A DNA stretch of 64,000 nt, from assembly GCA_946894095.1 (NCBI GenBank), contig OX335656.1, forward strand, positions 3,177,001-3,241,000, written 5' to 3'. Below, piece by piece: positions 31,794 through 42,460 of this stretch. Origin of the DNA: Incurvaria masculella. Its lineage: Eukaryota > Arthropoda > Insecta > Lepidoptera > Incurvariidae. The notes beneath the pieces are model-generated. The model did not search any database. It saw only the letters and a list, made by a program, of their open reading frames with translations, and had not been told where the DNA came from. The position numbers and the translations under genes were made by a program. How positions within the stretch are numbered: the stretch's first letter is position 1; each line of letters starts with the position of its first letter.

Positions 31794-33892
31794 TTGTCAA
31801 AGCATTTACGACTTCTTGTATTGTTTTAAATGTAAATCTGGACTTCGAATTTTTGTTGAATGACATGATTCACAATATTTAAAAAAAACTTGTTACACTT
31901 TCTATACCGTATTTTTTCCCGTTATCATTTTGTAAATATATGTAAACCGTATCTTTAAGATATTTTAGTAATTTTTTTAAACACTTTACATTTGAAATGA
32001 TTACTTATTGTAAACACAACTTTACTTTCATTTAAACTCTAAAAAAATGTTTTTGTTCTTGTTGTAGTGTTTATTCATATTTATATTACCTTGATTTTTT
32101 TATTTTTACAATTTTGTAGTGTGTACCCAATTGTAATTGTATTGTTTTTCTTGTTGCAGGTACGAATCTTCTCATGGCTATGAATGCGGAACTGTAATTA
32201 CTTATATTCACCTTCATTCGATGCAAAAAAATATCAGACAGGTGTAGTCATCTCTAATAAACACCCCTTATACTACATATATTCAGAAATTAATAATTGA
32301 GAAGAGTGCCATCTTCTTTACATATTTTCAATTTAATTTACAATCAAGAAGCTGCAGGCGTTTATGGGAAATATTTAAATGCGCAGTCAACTAAACCAGT
32401 TTTTTAATCCAGAAAGTATTAACTAAATTTTCTAAATTAATCATCTCGGTCGGATACAATTTATAAAATATCAGCCGATACTATCGTGGCGTAATTGGTT
32501 TTTTTCAGTTGCTTTGTCTTTTTTGCGAGTTCCGCCCACTGTTTGACTTCGCCGTTATCAGCTGAGGCGCGGGGGGCGGACGGCCGAGTCGCTAGGCAGC
32601 GCCGTGCACAGTGGTCCTTCTGAGATAATACGCCTTAAAGAGAAAGGTTATTTTTAAGGCTCACGCCATGCGTCAAAGTAGATGGCACCACAGCCTCGCT
32701 ATTTCTACTATTTCTCCTCATCAATAAGAAGTTACAACCATAACTGTACTGGCGAGCGCATTAAGCTGTTCTGTATTTAATCTCACTAAACCATTACAAC
32801 AATGAGCTGGTTTCTATTTGCATATTAGAAACGTTTTGCACTTTTTATCATAATGATCTCATAATTGCTGGCTTTTTTACCCGACTGCGCAAGAAGGAGG
32901 GTTATGTTTTTATTATAATTTGTTCAATAATTTTTATTACATACATTGTTAGTGTAAAAAAAAGTAAAAGTAAAAAATATTTATTTGTTCTTAATCAAGA
33001 AGAAGAATTATTTGCTGCGGGAGTCAGTGTCTTTCGTCGCACTAATGGTGCTCCCCAATACGGTTTTATAAGTTACCCCAATAAGTTATTGTGGACATAG
33101 TGTAGTTTGACTACCAGAAGTTTAAATACATGGAAAATAAAACTCAATGCAATGGTACAAACTCGGGCAGAATTAATCTCACAACCTAATAACGAAAGAG
33201 AGTTTAGTAACGAAAGAGAGTTTTCTTACTTTTATTTACCCAGGATCCGACCGTTCCCGTGTTGCTTCCTCACCTGAAACTAAAAATCATAACTCGAGGC
33301 GTAGCATCAGTGGGTTACCGAGCTAATAATAATATTTAAAATATTTGTCAAAAGTTATTTTCTTATTGTTCGTCTTTTAAATATCGCAATGAGTACATAA
33401 ACAAAAAAATACATGTACCTTAAAATTCACCATTTTCTCGATTGTGCAAATTTTTTTGTTACTTAATTGAGCTAAATATAAAAACTCTGTCGCTCGCACC
33501 ACTGTGCACTAGCAGTGGCGGCGGCGTCAAGTAATATTTCATTTACTTTACCGACTTAATTAATTCTTAACTTTTTACTCGTTGCTCAGGTTACTTATAA
33601 GCTTTCTAACTCAAGCATTTTAGATTTATATCGCACAAGCATAGATTTGGTTTTCAAAATGTTATGTTCATAATTTAAAATAAAATATTTCAAAAGTCTT
33701 CTCCTATTTGCTAATTTTCTTATATAGGTATAGTATGCAAATTTTACACGGTCGCAATAATTTAATTTATGAAGATAAAAATTCTTTCTAAAAATTGGAT
33801 TTATCCTGTTTGAAAGATGACGTATGAGAAATCATCATAACTTTGAACCGATCCACAAATTGTATTGTGATGAAACTAATATTTTGTTTATT
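31794..33892. other. AT-rich, repeat-poor DNA with a weak terminal-exon candidate
   Basis: The longest stretch with little recognised repeat. ATTGTTTTTCTTGTTGCAG at 32141-32159 is a strong splice acceptor. One frame after it ends in TNLLMAMNAEL and a stop, another in YESSHGYECGTVITYIHLHS and a stop, and AATAAA follows at about 32254. 33095-33145 is a short minus-strand Rep-L remnant. 32560-32620 and 33480-33535 are small GC-rich islands sharing a CCACTGTGCAC word in inverse orientation. Confidence 0.25.
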
Positions 33893-34015
33893 ACTCGACA
33901 TGGATAGCTTATAATACCTATCACGATATTAGCCTAAAACACCACATGGGAACTAAGTGCCATGCCAGGACCTTCCTGCTCGGCTACATTGGACTGGATG
34001 GAAAACACAACATAC
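33893..34015 (-). mobile_element. SINE 3' fragment, 5S-type body
   Basis: Minus-strand tail (GACATGGATAGCTTATAATA) and body to GGACTGGATGGAAAACACA. CACCACATGGGAACTAAGTG matches the SINE-5S body marker. Confidence 0.75.
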
Positions 34016-34897
34016 AATATACGAATAGAGAAAATATAGGAACACTTTGCAGTCATTTTCTGTTATTTCACCTTATTAGTTTTCAATAATCACCCAGATT
34101 TAGAAAAAAATACAGGCGCTTCGATTGCTCCTGGAGTTTGATTCATGCTGAGTAAGTTGATTTATTTAAAAATACACCTCTGATGAGATGTATGTATTAT
34201 AATAATAATAATAATAATAATATTTATTACAGACAAAGTCCATATTTTAACAAAACTATAACACAAAAACAAATAAAAACTATCTAAGAAATAAAACAAA
34301 CAAACAAACAAACACATTGAAATACAGATATCATATTTCACATAATTTTGATATAACGATGGACACCAGACCAATGTTCAAATATTTTTCCGAGTCCACC
34401 TTCCAATGCGGCAATTATTGTACAGTTGTTCGGCATGAAAATGCGGTTCCTGAATGAGGTTTATGTACGGGCATTCTACGAAAATCTTTTTATTGCACTA
34501 AATCGAAAAAAACCCGATCATCGAACGATCGCAGCCGGAGCCTGCTTCACTTCTGACTTGCAAATTCCATTAATTGCCCGCTATGCTAATTTACTGTAAA
34601 TATTGAAGGAGTTAAATGTTTGAAATATTTATCCGAAAAGGATTTCAGCGTACCGAGTTAAGATGGCGGTTCATTAGGCTTTGTTTGTTTAGAAGATTGT
34701 TTGTTTCTTTGTGAAAAATTGCAGCGCAATAATGTTAAGACTTATAAATTTACTCTGCCCGGAGAGAGCAAGTGAAATCAAATAAGTTAAATTAGAGAGT
34801 GCTGTGTGGTGGAATGAACTTTGGTTGGCTGGAGGTCGCGTAACGAATGCATAATAATATTGTAACGAAGAGCTATGTAGTGTCCAGTATTTTATAT
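34016..34897. repeat. unassigned DNA with (AAT)n tract
   Basis: AATAATAATAATAATAATAA at 34200-34222 precedes ATTTATTACAGACAAAGTCC, which resembles a LINE 3' end on the minus strand. 34320-34897 is unassigned. Confidence 0.4.
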
Positions 34898-35790
34898 CAG
34901 CCTCGGTAGCTCAGTGGTGCGATGCCTTGCGATTCGATAAGCTGGGTAAGCACCTCTGAGAGCGGTTGGGTTCTGGATGGGTGATCATTTTGAAGCGTTG
35001 AGGCTGGACGTGGTTCGGATTCCACGTAAAACTGTAGGTCCCTTCCCTTACTTATTAGGTGGTAGGTTTAAACCCGCCCGGGTTGGTACCATTGCATTGA
35101 ATGAACGATGATCGAAGCGGCAATGCAAATTTTCCGTGTCATCCATTCAGTTCAATGTAACCGAGCAATATAATTAACTATCTGGCATGGCACCTAGTTC
35201 CCATGTGGTGTGTTAGGCTAAGATCTGACGTTAAGGTGGCCCAACCCGGCGGGCCTAACTCATTCGCGGGCTCGGTACAAAACCGTGCTGTTGCGCTCTG
35301 GGACCTTCTCTGTTTCAAAGAATAAGGCAGGCTCCGTGATGAGGAACATGCAACATGTCCACAAAAAAGACAATGTGCATAGTGTATGATTTGGTAAGAT
35401 TTACGAAAATTTTAATTTCAAAACGACTTATAGCTAAAAGTAAACCACGACCGCTGTAGTTAAAAATCTAACAGAAACCAAATAGATCATGAATCTTGAT
35501 TAAATAAGCTATGTCTGATGACTAATCTTTTTACGATGTTCTTACTTTATCATTGCGTAATCCACCTCCACTTTCGGACCTTATAACTTAGAAACCAAAC
35601 ACAATTTTACAATGCCAACAGTCATCAGACATCTAGTTCGATCAAATAAAGCTATTTTGAGCAAAATTTTGGATCTCTAACAAGAAATATGGGCGTGATC
35701 TTCTTTCCCCTTTTGTATGGGGAGATGAGCGGGATGGGCCACCTTAAGTTTGGTATTAACCATCCATGTCCAGTTACATAAAAATAAAAC
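34898..35790 (+). mobile_element. SINE-5S interrupted by TTAA-1
   Basis: Head CAGCCTCGGTAGCTCAGTGG has a perfect tRNA A box; the middle carries a decayed 5S C box (TTCTGGATGGGTGATC). The body runs to 35230, is split by TTAA-1 (35235-35743) and resumes at TTTGGTATTAACCATCCATG to the A-rich tail near 35790. Removing the insert and one TTAA restores the SINE, proving insertion into it. Confidence 0.88.
35235..35743 (+). mobile_element. TTAA-1 MITE, copy 4, inside a SINE
   Basis: Begins GGTGGCCCAACCCGGCGGG, ends GAGCGGGATGGGCCACC, flanked by TTAA at 35231-35234 and 35744-35747. Interior as in other copies, with a 40 bp gap after CATTGCGTAATCCACCTCCA. Younger than the SINE-5S it interrupts. Confidence 0.92.
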
Positions 35791-35843
35791 TGTCTGAGGA
35801 AGAAGCGTTTTCTAGCAAACAACCGCACTTGACCGATGAATTA

Positions 35844-36238
35844 TTATTTTTTTATGCGACCTGGTATGGATGGCTAATACCACACAACTACCGTTATGAT
35901 ATTAGCCCAATACACCACATTCCCGAAGGAATTTGGTGCCATGCCAGGACCTTCCCTTTATGAGCACGGCTACATTGACCTGGATGAAAATTTTTCATTG
36001 CCGCTTCGACCATCTTTTTATCCAATGCGATGGTACCAACCCGGGCGGGCTTAAACCCTACTACCTAGTAGGGGAAGGGGACCTACAGTTTCACATGGAT
36101 TCCGAACCATGGAGCAGCTCGCATTCGTGACGAAATGCACTTATCGAACTCGGAAAGAGAAAGACAGTGGTGCATGTCGGTATTGAACCCAGGCTTCTGG
36201 TACGCTAGGCCAGTCCCCGCGCCACTAGGCTACGAGCC
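35844..36238 (-). mobile_element. SINE-t, nearly full length
   Basis: Minus strand: head GGCTCGTAGCCTAGTGGCGC, B box GGGTTCAATACC, linker, body, tail GACCTGGTATGG variant. About 20 bp are missing after TGACCTGGATGAAAA (the AACACGGACAA part). Confidence 0.9.
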
Positions 36239-36247
36239 ATAATGCGA

Positions 36248-36400
36248 CGGTTTAAGGCTATGCGTCGGAAGCAAACCCTAACCTACTGACACCAGATAAC
36301 CTAGGGTTTCTACTAACTCACGACGCTCCTTCGTGGAGCTTCCTCTGCTCTCAGCTCGCACTTGTCGACACTTCGTTTTTGGCACTAACACAGTTCGCCG
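36248..36400 (+). repeat. Rep-X, copy 2
   Basis: TATGCGTCGGAAGCAAACCC, TAACCTACTGACACCAGATA and CTAGGGTTTCTACTAACTCA parallel 25590-25690. Class unknown. Confidence 0.4.
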
Positions 36401-37184
36401 CGGCCGGCCCTGGTGAAGTGAGACGCCAAGGACGTGGCTTTTATGTCGGCAAGCACACCCACACCCGTGAAGGCTTTTCTGCGTTGCTGCCATAGACACT
36501 GCCCACTTTTTACCGGAAATTACAAATCGGTCTGTCACAACACTGACAGACTTAAGCCAAAGATAGCTAAATTTTTATAGGTATGGGAAGGCAAATGACT
36601 TTTCCGTACAGCCGTCATGTAGACTAAACATATGCAGTACGTCACACTCTCGACGAAGAGGCGTCAGACGACGCCAATAATTATGCCGGCGGGCCAGCTG
36701 CTTGTTCACATTACCTTTGGGGACAATACCTCGGCAGGGGTATTCCATACCATATAGATCTGCAGGATCGGTTGGTTCTTTAGCAGGAATATGAATAAAG
36801 TGTGGGTGCATTTACTGCCTGTTCGGCGTTGAGCGCTGGTATAATGGGGTTTTATACCGTTAGCAATCGTTTGAATCAATGCGGTTTGAAATATATGTAG
36901 CAGTATATTATGACTACTTCACACCAACGAATTGTAACTAGTATGAAATAAACCCAATTAAATTTGAATCCTGCCATTGTACGTCCCTCCATTTGAGTAT
37001 GTTATCATTTACGAAAGCGACTAATTCACTTCCGAAGCTCTGCAAATCTGTCCATCGCTTGCCTCAGTGGCTCACTATTGTGTTAGGCTTGACATCTGCC
37101 GGACGAATCTTTGAAGTAATAGTATATATATAATATATATATAATAGTATAATAGTAAAAAAAATAAGTTCAAAAAATTGTAAT
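36401..37184. other. unassigned DNA
   Basis: 36400-36540 GC-rich; 36575-36811 minus-strand frame of 78 codons without a motif; (TA)n-rich tract at 37120-37150. Confidence 0.3.
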
Positions 37185-37340
37185 CCGACTGCGGATTAAA
37201 ACACTAAAAGGTAAGACACAAGAAAGGTTTGATATCATTGTTTTATTTGTTTTATCAAACAGCACGGGCCTTGTTTCTTCTCCCACCTTCTTCTTTCTTA
37301 CCTTCTTACCGTTTTAATCCGTAGTCGGGTTTTATTATTT
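37185..37340. repeat. inverted repeat with AATCCG-AC-CGGATTAAAAC ends
   Basis: CCGACTGCGGATTAAAACAC...GTAAGACACAAGAAAGG on the left pairs with CTTTCTTACCTTCTTACCG and TTTTAATCCGTAGTCGGG on the right. About 155 bp. A similar GCCGTAGTCGGATAAAAAT occurs at 37513. Possibly a small palindromic MITE. Confidence 0.6.
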
Positions 37341-37802
37341 TTTTCCTTTTTTTATATTTTCCGTGCCTGTGTTACCCGGGCCATAATAACAAATCGATTG
37401 ACAGCTTGTTCATCAAAATCGAATGTATAGTTTAAGCGCTACCGTGGAAAATACGTAAATACAAACATACACACATAGACTGCTAAAATCATTACCCTTC
37501 CTTTCGTCTTCGCCGTAGTCGGATAAAAATAATACAAAATACTTTTCAAAAATTTATGTAGAATGTTCCAAATTTTTTTCCACACATGCTTTCCTAAATT
37601 TCTCTCATGTCGTATCGCGCCGAAATTCGTCCACAATGCAGCGAGTGCATTCGAGTTTTCCAACCGAGTCCCGCGAAAAGGCCATCTCCTGGCGTTCGGC
37701 GGGAAAACATATATTTTGCTGGCGCAATTTTTAAGGGCGGCCGCATCGAGAATGGTAGTGCGGAACTGGCGACCGAAATTGAACCGTATAGCGGCGGGGT
37801 AG
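37341..37802. other. unassigned DNA
   Basis: 37600-37800 is GC-balanced and carries overlapping frames without motifs. Confidence 0.3.
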
Positions 37803-37885
37803 CAACGTAATACGCTAACGGTAGCGCCGGTCAGTTAGTTCGTTGACGAATTGGGAACGCGCAACGTGTCGTTGGAACTCAAAAA
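37803..37885 (-). repeat. Rep-E fragment
   Basis: GGTAGCGCCGGTCAGTTAGT, then GCGCAACGTGTCGTTGGAAC, matching parts of 55862-56050 in the same orientation. Confidence 0.5.
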
Positions 37886-37893
37886 TATCAATA

Positions 37894-38257
37894 GAGCGGC
37901 TCGCGGCTCAGAGGAGTTTGGACCCGCCTTCCATGCCAGAGGTCTGGGTTCAAATCCCCGCCCTGTTCGTGCGCCACTTTCTTCAGTTAGATAAGGGCAT
38001 TTCGCTACGAATGCGAGCTGTTCCATGGCTCGGGATCCATGTAATACTGTATGTTTTACCCATACTACATATTAGTGTCGCATTGGATGAAAAGATGGTC
38101 GAAACAACAATAAAAAAAAGTCCGTCTTTTCCGTCCAGTTCAATGTAGACGTGCCCATTAAGGGAAGGTCCTGGCATGGCACCTAATTCCTTCGGGAATG
38201 TTAATATCATTACGGTGGGTGTGGTATTAGCCTTAATGTCCAGTCACATAAAAAAAG
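37894..38257 (+). mobile_element. SINE-t, diverged subfamily
   Basis: Head with B box GGGTTCAAATCCCCG but an A-box region (CTCAGAGGAGTTTGG) unlike the other copies. Linker GATAAGGGCATTTCGCTACG and body start CCATGGCTCGGGATCCATG are recognisable. Body lacks the GGGTTTAAGCCCGCCCGGG block. Tail CAGTCACAT is of the SINE-5S type. Confidence 0.78.
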
Positions 38258-38651
38258 GAGTGAGCGAATTCGGGCCGGCGCTACCGTCATTGTGTGATCA
38301 TCACTAAAACGTGGCTGCGCTGCCGCTACACGGATGAGTTTCAGTCGCCACTCCCGTCTTTTCTTCCTCGATGGGTGACCGTTGTCGAGCCGCGCAGATG
38401 CATAATTATAAAACGGAAAAATAAGCGACTGCACGTCGGGCCAGGCCTCAAACGCCGCCGCCGGTGTCACTTTGACCTAGTTTTTTATTTCTATTTTGTT
38501 TAGTGACTGTTTTCCATGGTCATGTGGCCAAACTGTTTCGTCTGTCTTTTCACAGTTTCTGTTTTCGCTCGTAATAAAGGACGAATGGGAATTAAAGTTA
38601 CGGTTGTACGTTTTGTTTTGTGTTGTTGGACTGTTGGGATGGTTAATACCA
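38258..38651. other. unassigned DNA
   Basis: GC-balanced, no repeat match, overlapping frames without motifs. Confidence 0.3.
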
Positions 38652-39055
38652 TTTTTTTTTATGCGACCTGACATGGATGGCTAATACCATACAACTACCG
38701 TTATGATATTTGCCCAATACACCACATTCCCGAAGGAATTAGGTGCCATGCCAGGACCTTCCCTTTATGAGGACGGCTATATTGAACTGGATGGAAAACA
38801 TGGACAACTTTTCATTGCCGCTTCAACCATCTTTTCATCCAATGCGATGGTACCAACCCGGGCGGGCTTAAACCCTACCACCTAGTAGGGGAAGGGGACC
38901 TACAGTTTTACATGGATTCCGAACCATGGAGCAGCTCGCATTCGTGACGAAATGCACTTATCGAACTCGGAAAGAGAATGACAGTGGTGCAAGTCGGTAT
39001 CGAACGCAGGCCTCTGGTACGCTAGGCCAGTCCCCGCGCCACTAGGCTACGAGCC
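38652..39055 (-). mobile_element. SINE-t, full length
   Basis: Minus strand: GGCTCGTAGCCTAGTGGCGC, CCTGCGTTCGATACC B box, complete linker and body, ATGTCAGGTCGCAT with A-run. Near identical to 45558 and 15611, so the family was active recently. Confidence 0.92.
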
Positions 39056-39071
39056 GCTCGAGCCGCCATAC

Positions 39072-39122
39072 CTACTACCAGGAACTTCCCTTTATGAGCA
39101 TGGCTGCTGCATTGAACTTAAT
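39072..39122 (-). mobile_element. SINE body scrap
   Basis: CCAGGAACTTCCCTTTATGA and CATTGAACTTAATTGATA repeat part of the body 10-50 bp beyond the previous SINE. Confidence 0.5.
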
Positions 39123-39254
39123 TGATAACACCAGCAGAACTCATTCGTATGGCGACAGCGTAGCCCCAAGTAGTGGAAAAAGTTTTTCATTTTCCTCGAG
39201 TTCCATCGGTTTATGTGTCCACTGATTCGAATAGAATCGATAAATCCGTTGGCT

Positions 39255-39420
39255 GACGTAATTGTCGTGATAACTCAGCGGTAGAGTAGTGGACATGTAA
39301 TCCAAATGTCGTAGGTTCGAATCCTGCTTCCGACGAATGTCCGACGTTTTCTGATGACGACGTTCTTCTATATGTCGTTGGTCAACCTCACAATAAGTCA
39401 ATCAGTACATATATTTATAA
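39255..39420 (+). repeat. tRNA-like SINE head (second family)
   Basis: ATAACTCAGCGGTAGAGTAG is an A box, GTAGGTTCGAATCCTGC a perfect B box 35 bp later; a D-arm (CTC/GAG) and T-arm (GTAGG/CCTGC) can be drawn. The anticodon-loop U33 equivalent is A and the acceptor stem pairs poorly, so a SINE head or pseudogene is likelier than a functional tRNA. Pieces recur at 46110 and 53930. Confidence 0.55.
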
Positions 39421-39475
39421 ATTAAAAGTAAAGGTATAGATAGCTAACGTCTCACAACGGACAATACTCGCCAAA

Positions 39476-40185
39476 AACTGCTTATTTTCGCTGCTACTAT
39501 GACATTTCCAACCAGCGCCATCTCCCGTCACTGCTAGAACTAATTACAGCTTCTTGAAACTAAGCTTGATTCCAAATTTTTCACAGGTAGGTGTGATGAA
39601 AACGTTACATTTTTACTATAAATTAAATAATGTCATTGTCAGCCTCAGTGGCCCAGTGGCGCGACACTTCGGCGTTCGCTCTCTGAAGTTAAGCAACGCT
39701 GGGTCCAGTCTGGTCTTGGATGGGTGACCATTCGACCGTTGAGAGAGGCTAGCCGTGGTTCGGATTCCACGTTAAGCTGTAGGTCCCCTTCCTTACTTAC
39801 TAGGTGGTAGGGTTTATTCCGCCCGGGTTGGTACCATCGCATTGGATGAACGATGGTCGAAGCGGCAATGAAAATTGACCGTGTTTTCCATCCAGTTCAA
39901 TGTAGCCGTGCAATATAAGGAAGGTCCTGGCATGGCACCTAGTTCCCATGTGGTGTGTTGGGCTAATACCATGACAGAACTTGTGGTATTAGCCATCCAT
40001 GCCCAGTCACATAAAAAATAAAAAATAAAAAAACTTTAATATTCATTGGTTTCTAATAAATGTATTATGAATAGTAAATTGCAACGCCACCTGTAGACTC
40101 TTATTATTCCTATTCAACACTGGTAGTGTGACGTTATTAATCTATTCATTCCTCTCTAATATATTATAGTATAAAGGTATCAGTA
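39476..40185 (+). repeat. Rep-K split by SINE-5S
   Basis: Left part 39476-39639 (CTGCTTATTTTCGCTGCTAC, AAACTAAGCTTGATTCCAAA), right part from about 40035 (ATTCATTGGTTTCTAA, GCAACGCCACCTGTAGAC). Compare 17222-17550, which is not interrupted. Confidence 0.75.
39640..40034 (+). mobile_element. SINE-5S, full length, in Rep-K
   Basis: Head: CAGCCTCAGTGGCCCAGTGG (A-box-like), then 5S rRNA promoter parts GAAGTTAAGCAACGCTGGGT (box A/intermediate) and GGTCTTGGATGGGTGACC (box C). Body starts GTGGTTCGGATTCCACG and carries GTGCAATATAAGGAAGG and TTCCCATGTGGTGTG. Tail CCCAGTCACAT then A-rich. About 395 bp. Transcription by pol III from a type 1 promoter is inferred. Confidence 0.93.
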
Positions 40186-40471
40186 TTGTAAGAATTCGCT
40201 TACTTGCTGCAAGACTTTTAAATATAATGTCTTCAAATTCTCTCGATCCGCAACGTTCCATCATATTGTGGTTGCATATGAAGTGGATTACTTCCGGCCG
40301 GATATGACCTAATTAGTGCGTGCGATCGCCACCTCCGCCCGACAGATGGCGTTTCAACAACAACTGTATAGTGCTCTAATAGCATCTAATATAGTTTATA
40401 TCCTTCGTATCGTACGCTAGCGTATACTACGGCATAGAACATTTTGCACTTGGTGAAATAGAAAATCAACT
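40186..40471. other. unassigned DNA
   Basis: Contains GACAGATGGCGTTTCA at about 40350. Nothing else recognised. Confidence 0.3.
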
Positions 40472-40745
40472 CAGGAATGTGATATGTATGTATGTATAAT
40501 CGACCGTTCAGCAAGGACTCACAGATTACGGAAAGAGCCCTGTCAAAAGAACTACTTTGTGAATACGTATACTGCAAAGCTGGACTCTAACCAGCAAAAC
40601 ATACCATTCACAGGTATTTCCTCTAGCAATTTCTCCACCTGATTGTCCCTCCTCTCGTAATAAATTCCTTCTATTAATACCGTTTTTAGGATTATACCTA
40701 CATCCATTGATTAAACGCTTTACCTGCGTTGCGGAATATGTTTAA
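40472..40745 (+). repeat. Rep-F, long copy
   Basis: GGAATGTGATATGTATG, ATAATCGACCGTTCAGCAAG, CCAGCAAAACATACCATTCA, CTCCTCTCGTAATAAATTCC and ACCTGCGTTGCGGA, in the same order as 59916-60215. No inverted ends or coding capacity. Possibly a SINE or LINE 3' region. Confidence 0.65.
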
Positions 40746-41316
40746 TTTGTTCGATATAAAGTGGTATGAAATGAGCACTTTTTCGAGCCCCTTCTCATAA
40801 TCTTACACTCGATTAGAGTACTATACATATATATTTGCTAACCCAGGCAGTCAATACCGAATAATGTTGGACCTATATTTATACTCAGGACTATTACTTA
40901 TTCTATGCTCTACTTGTTCTATACTATACTTATTCTATACACTAATCGTTTTCTATACTACTCAGTACTATTACTTATGCTGTCTTAACTAAGCAAGCAA
41001 TTGGTTAAGCAAGTCCATCAAGTTACAACGGCCTGAACAACCTTTACTTTACTTTAAATTGTATTAACGCCACTCACTGTACGGACAATCCTTATTTTTA
41101 TTACTATGATTGATAGGAATTTGTTTACAATCAAAACAATGCTGGCTGTGAGCCTAGGTGAGCTAACAATAAAATTTACAACTTTAAATATGGACTAGCT
41201 CTTTAGGTATACCACATCTGTTGAATTTTGACGCCTCCATATTCCAAATGTAAATGTATTATTTCTTCATTTCTAAATTTCAAATTAATCTGAACTACAA
41301 AAAGTGTTACATAGAT
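40746..41316. other. AT-rich DNA with TTCTATAC repeats
   Basis: 40905-40975 contains loosely repeated ATACT/TTCTATAC words. Nothing else. Confidence 0.3.
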
Positions 41317-41320
41317 TTAA

Positions 41321-41814
41321 GGTGGCCCAACCCGGCGGGACTAACTCATTCGCGGGCACGGTACAAAACCGTGCTGTTGCGCTCTGGGACCTTCTCTGTT
41401 CCAAAAAAAAAGACAGGCTCCGTGATGAGGAAGATGCAACATATCCACAAAAAAGACATTGTGCATAGTGTATGATTTGGTGAGATTTACGAAAATTTTT
41501 ATTACAAAACGACTTATAGATAAAAGTAAACCACGACCGCTGTAGTCAAAAATCTAACAAAAACCAAATGTCTGATGAATTACTGATGTTCTTACTTTAT
41601 CATTGCGTAATTTACCGCCAAAGTTATTGTATAAAACGCGCGAAAAATTCGAACTTTCGGACCTTATAAACACAATTTTACAATGCCAACGGTCATCAGA
41701 CATTTAGTTCGATCAATTAAAACTAATTTGAGCCAAATTTGGAATCTCTAACAAGAAATATGGGCGTGATCTTCTTTTCCCGTTTGTATGGGGAGTCGAG
41801 CGGGATGGCTCGCC
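41321..41814 (+). mobile_element. TTAA-1 MITE, copy 5
   Basis: Flanked by TTAA at 41317-41320 and 41815-41818. GGTGGCCCAACCCGGCGGG start; GAGCGGGATGGCTCGCC end. Small internal gaps around CCAAATGTCTGATGAATTAC relative to other copies. 494 bp, noncoding. Confidence 0.9.
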
Positions 41815-41818
41815 TTAA

Positions 41819-42460
41819 GTTAATGCTCTACGTAATTATTCAAAGATGAAATTCGTAGTACCCTTTAGAAGAAAGCATGTATGGCAGTAGACTCCTTCCT
41901 CACTGCCTACTTCTCCAGGGGAACAATGTGATGAATATATTTGTGTATGTTTTTATTTCGTTGAAAATAACTGTTGGTATGGTGTGGTATTTCCATTCAC
42001 CGATATGCAATTTTACATGGAAATTCAACCGATTCGGTTTTGCCTTGAATGAAATAAATTTACTGTTTACATGATGTACATAAATAACGCCGTTTCCCCG
42101 CAGGGCTAGGCGCGATTGCGTATCTTCAACCTTGCATCATTCAACATTAGAAAGCTGACTACATGGAAAGAATAAAAAATAAATTCGAAGAAATATGCTA
42201 TTTTGTTGATTTTTTCGAACGAGCAAAGTTTGGGTTATAAAGAATCATTCATTTACAGTGGGTGAACCTGAAGTAATATAGTAATACATTTGAGATTGAT
42301 AAGTTAAGTTGTCTCTCAGAAATTAACGAATAACTGAATGCCACCGGGCATATTAACGACAGATACCCTGAAAAAAAAATGTACCAAAAAAATACTAATT
42401 AGAAAGCGGGCGAACCAAATAAAGAAAAAAGTACAGTCACATCAATGAAATCAATGAAAT
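41819..42460. other. unassigned AT-rich DNA
   Basis: Direct repeat ATCAATGAA twice just before the hairpin at 42461. Nothing else. Confidence 0.3.

Noticed and set aside
39255..39330. A functional tRNA gene
   Set aside because: A and B boxes are good, but the acceptor stem pairs poorly and the anticodon loop lacks U33; related pieces recur elsewhere as fragments.
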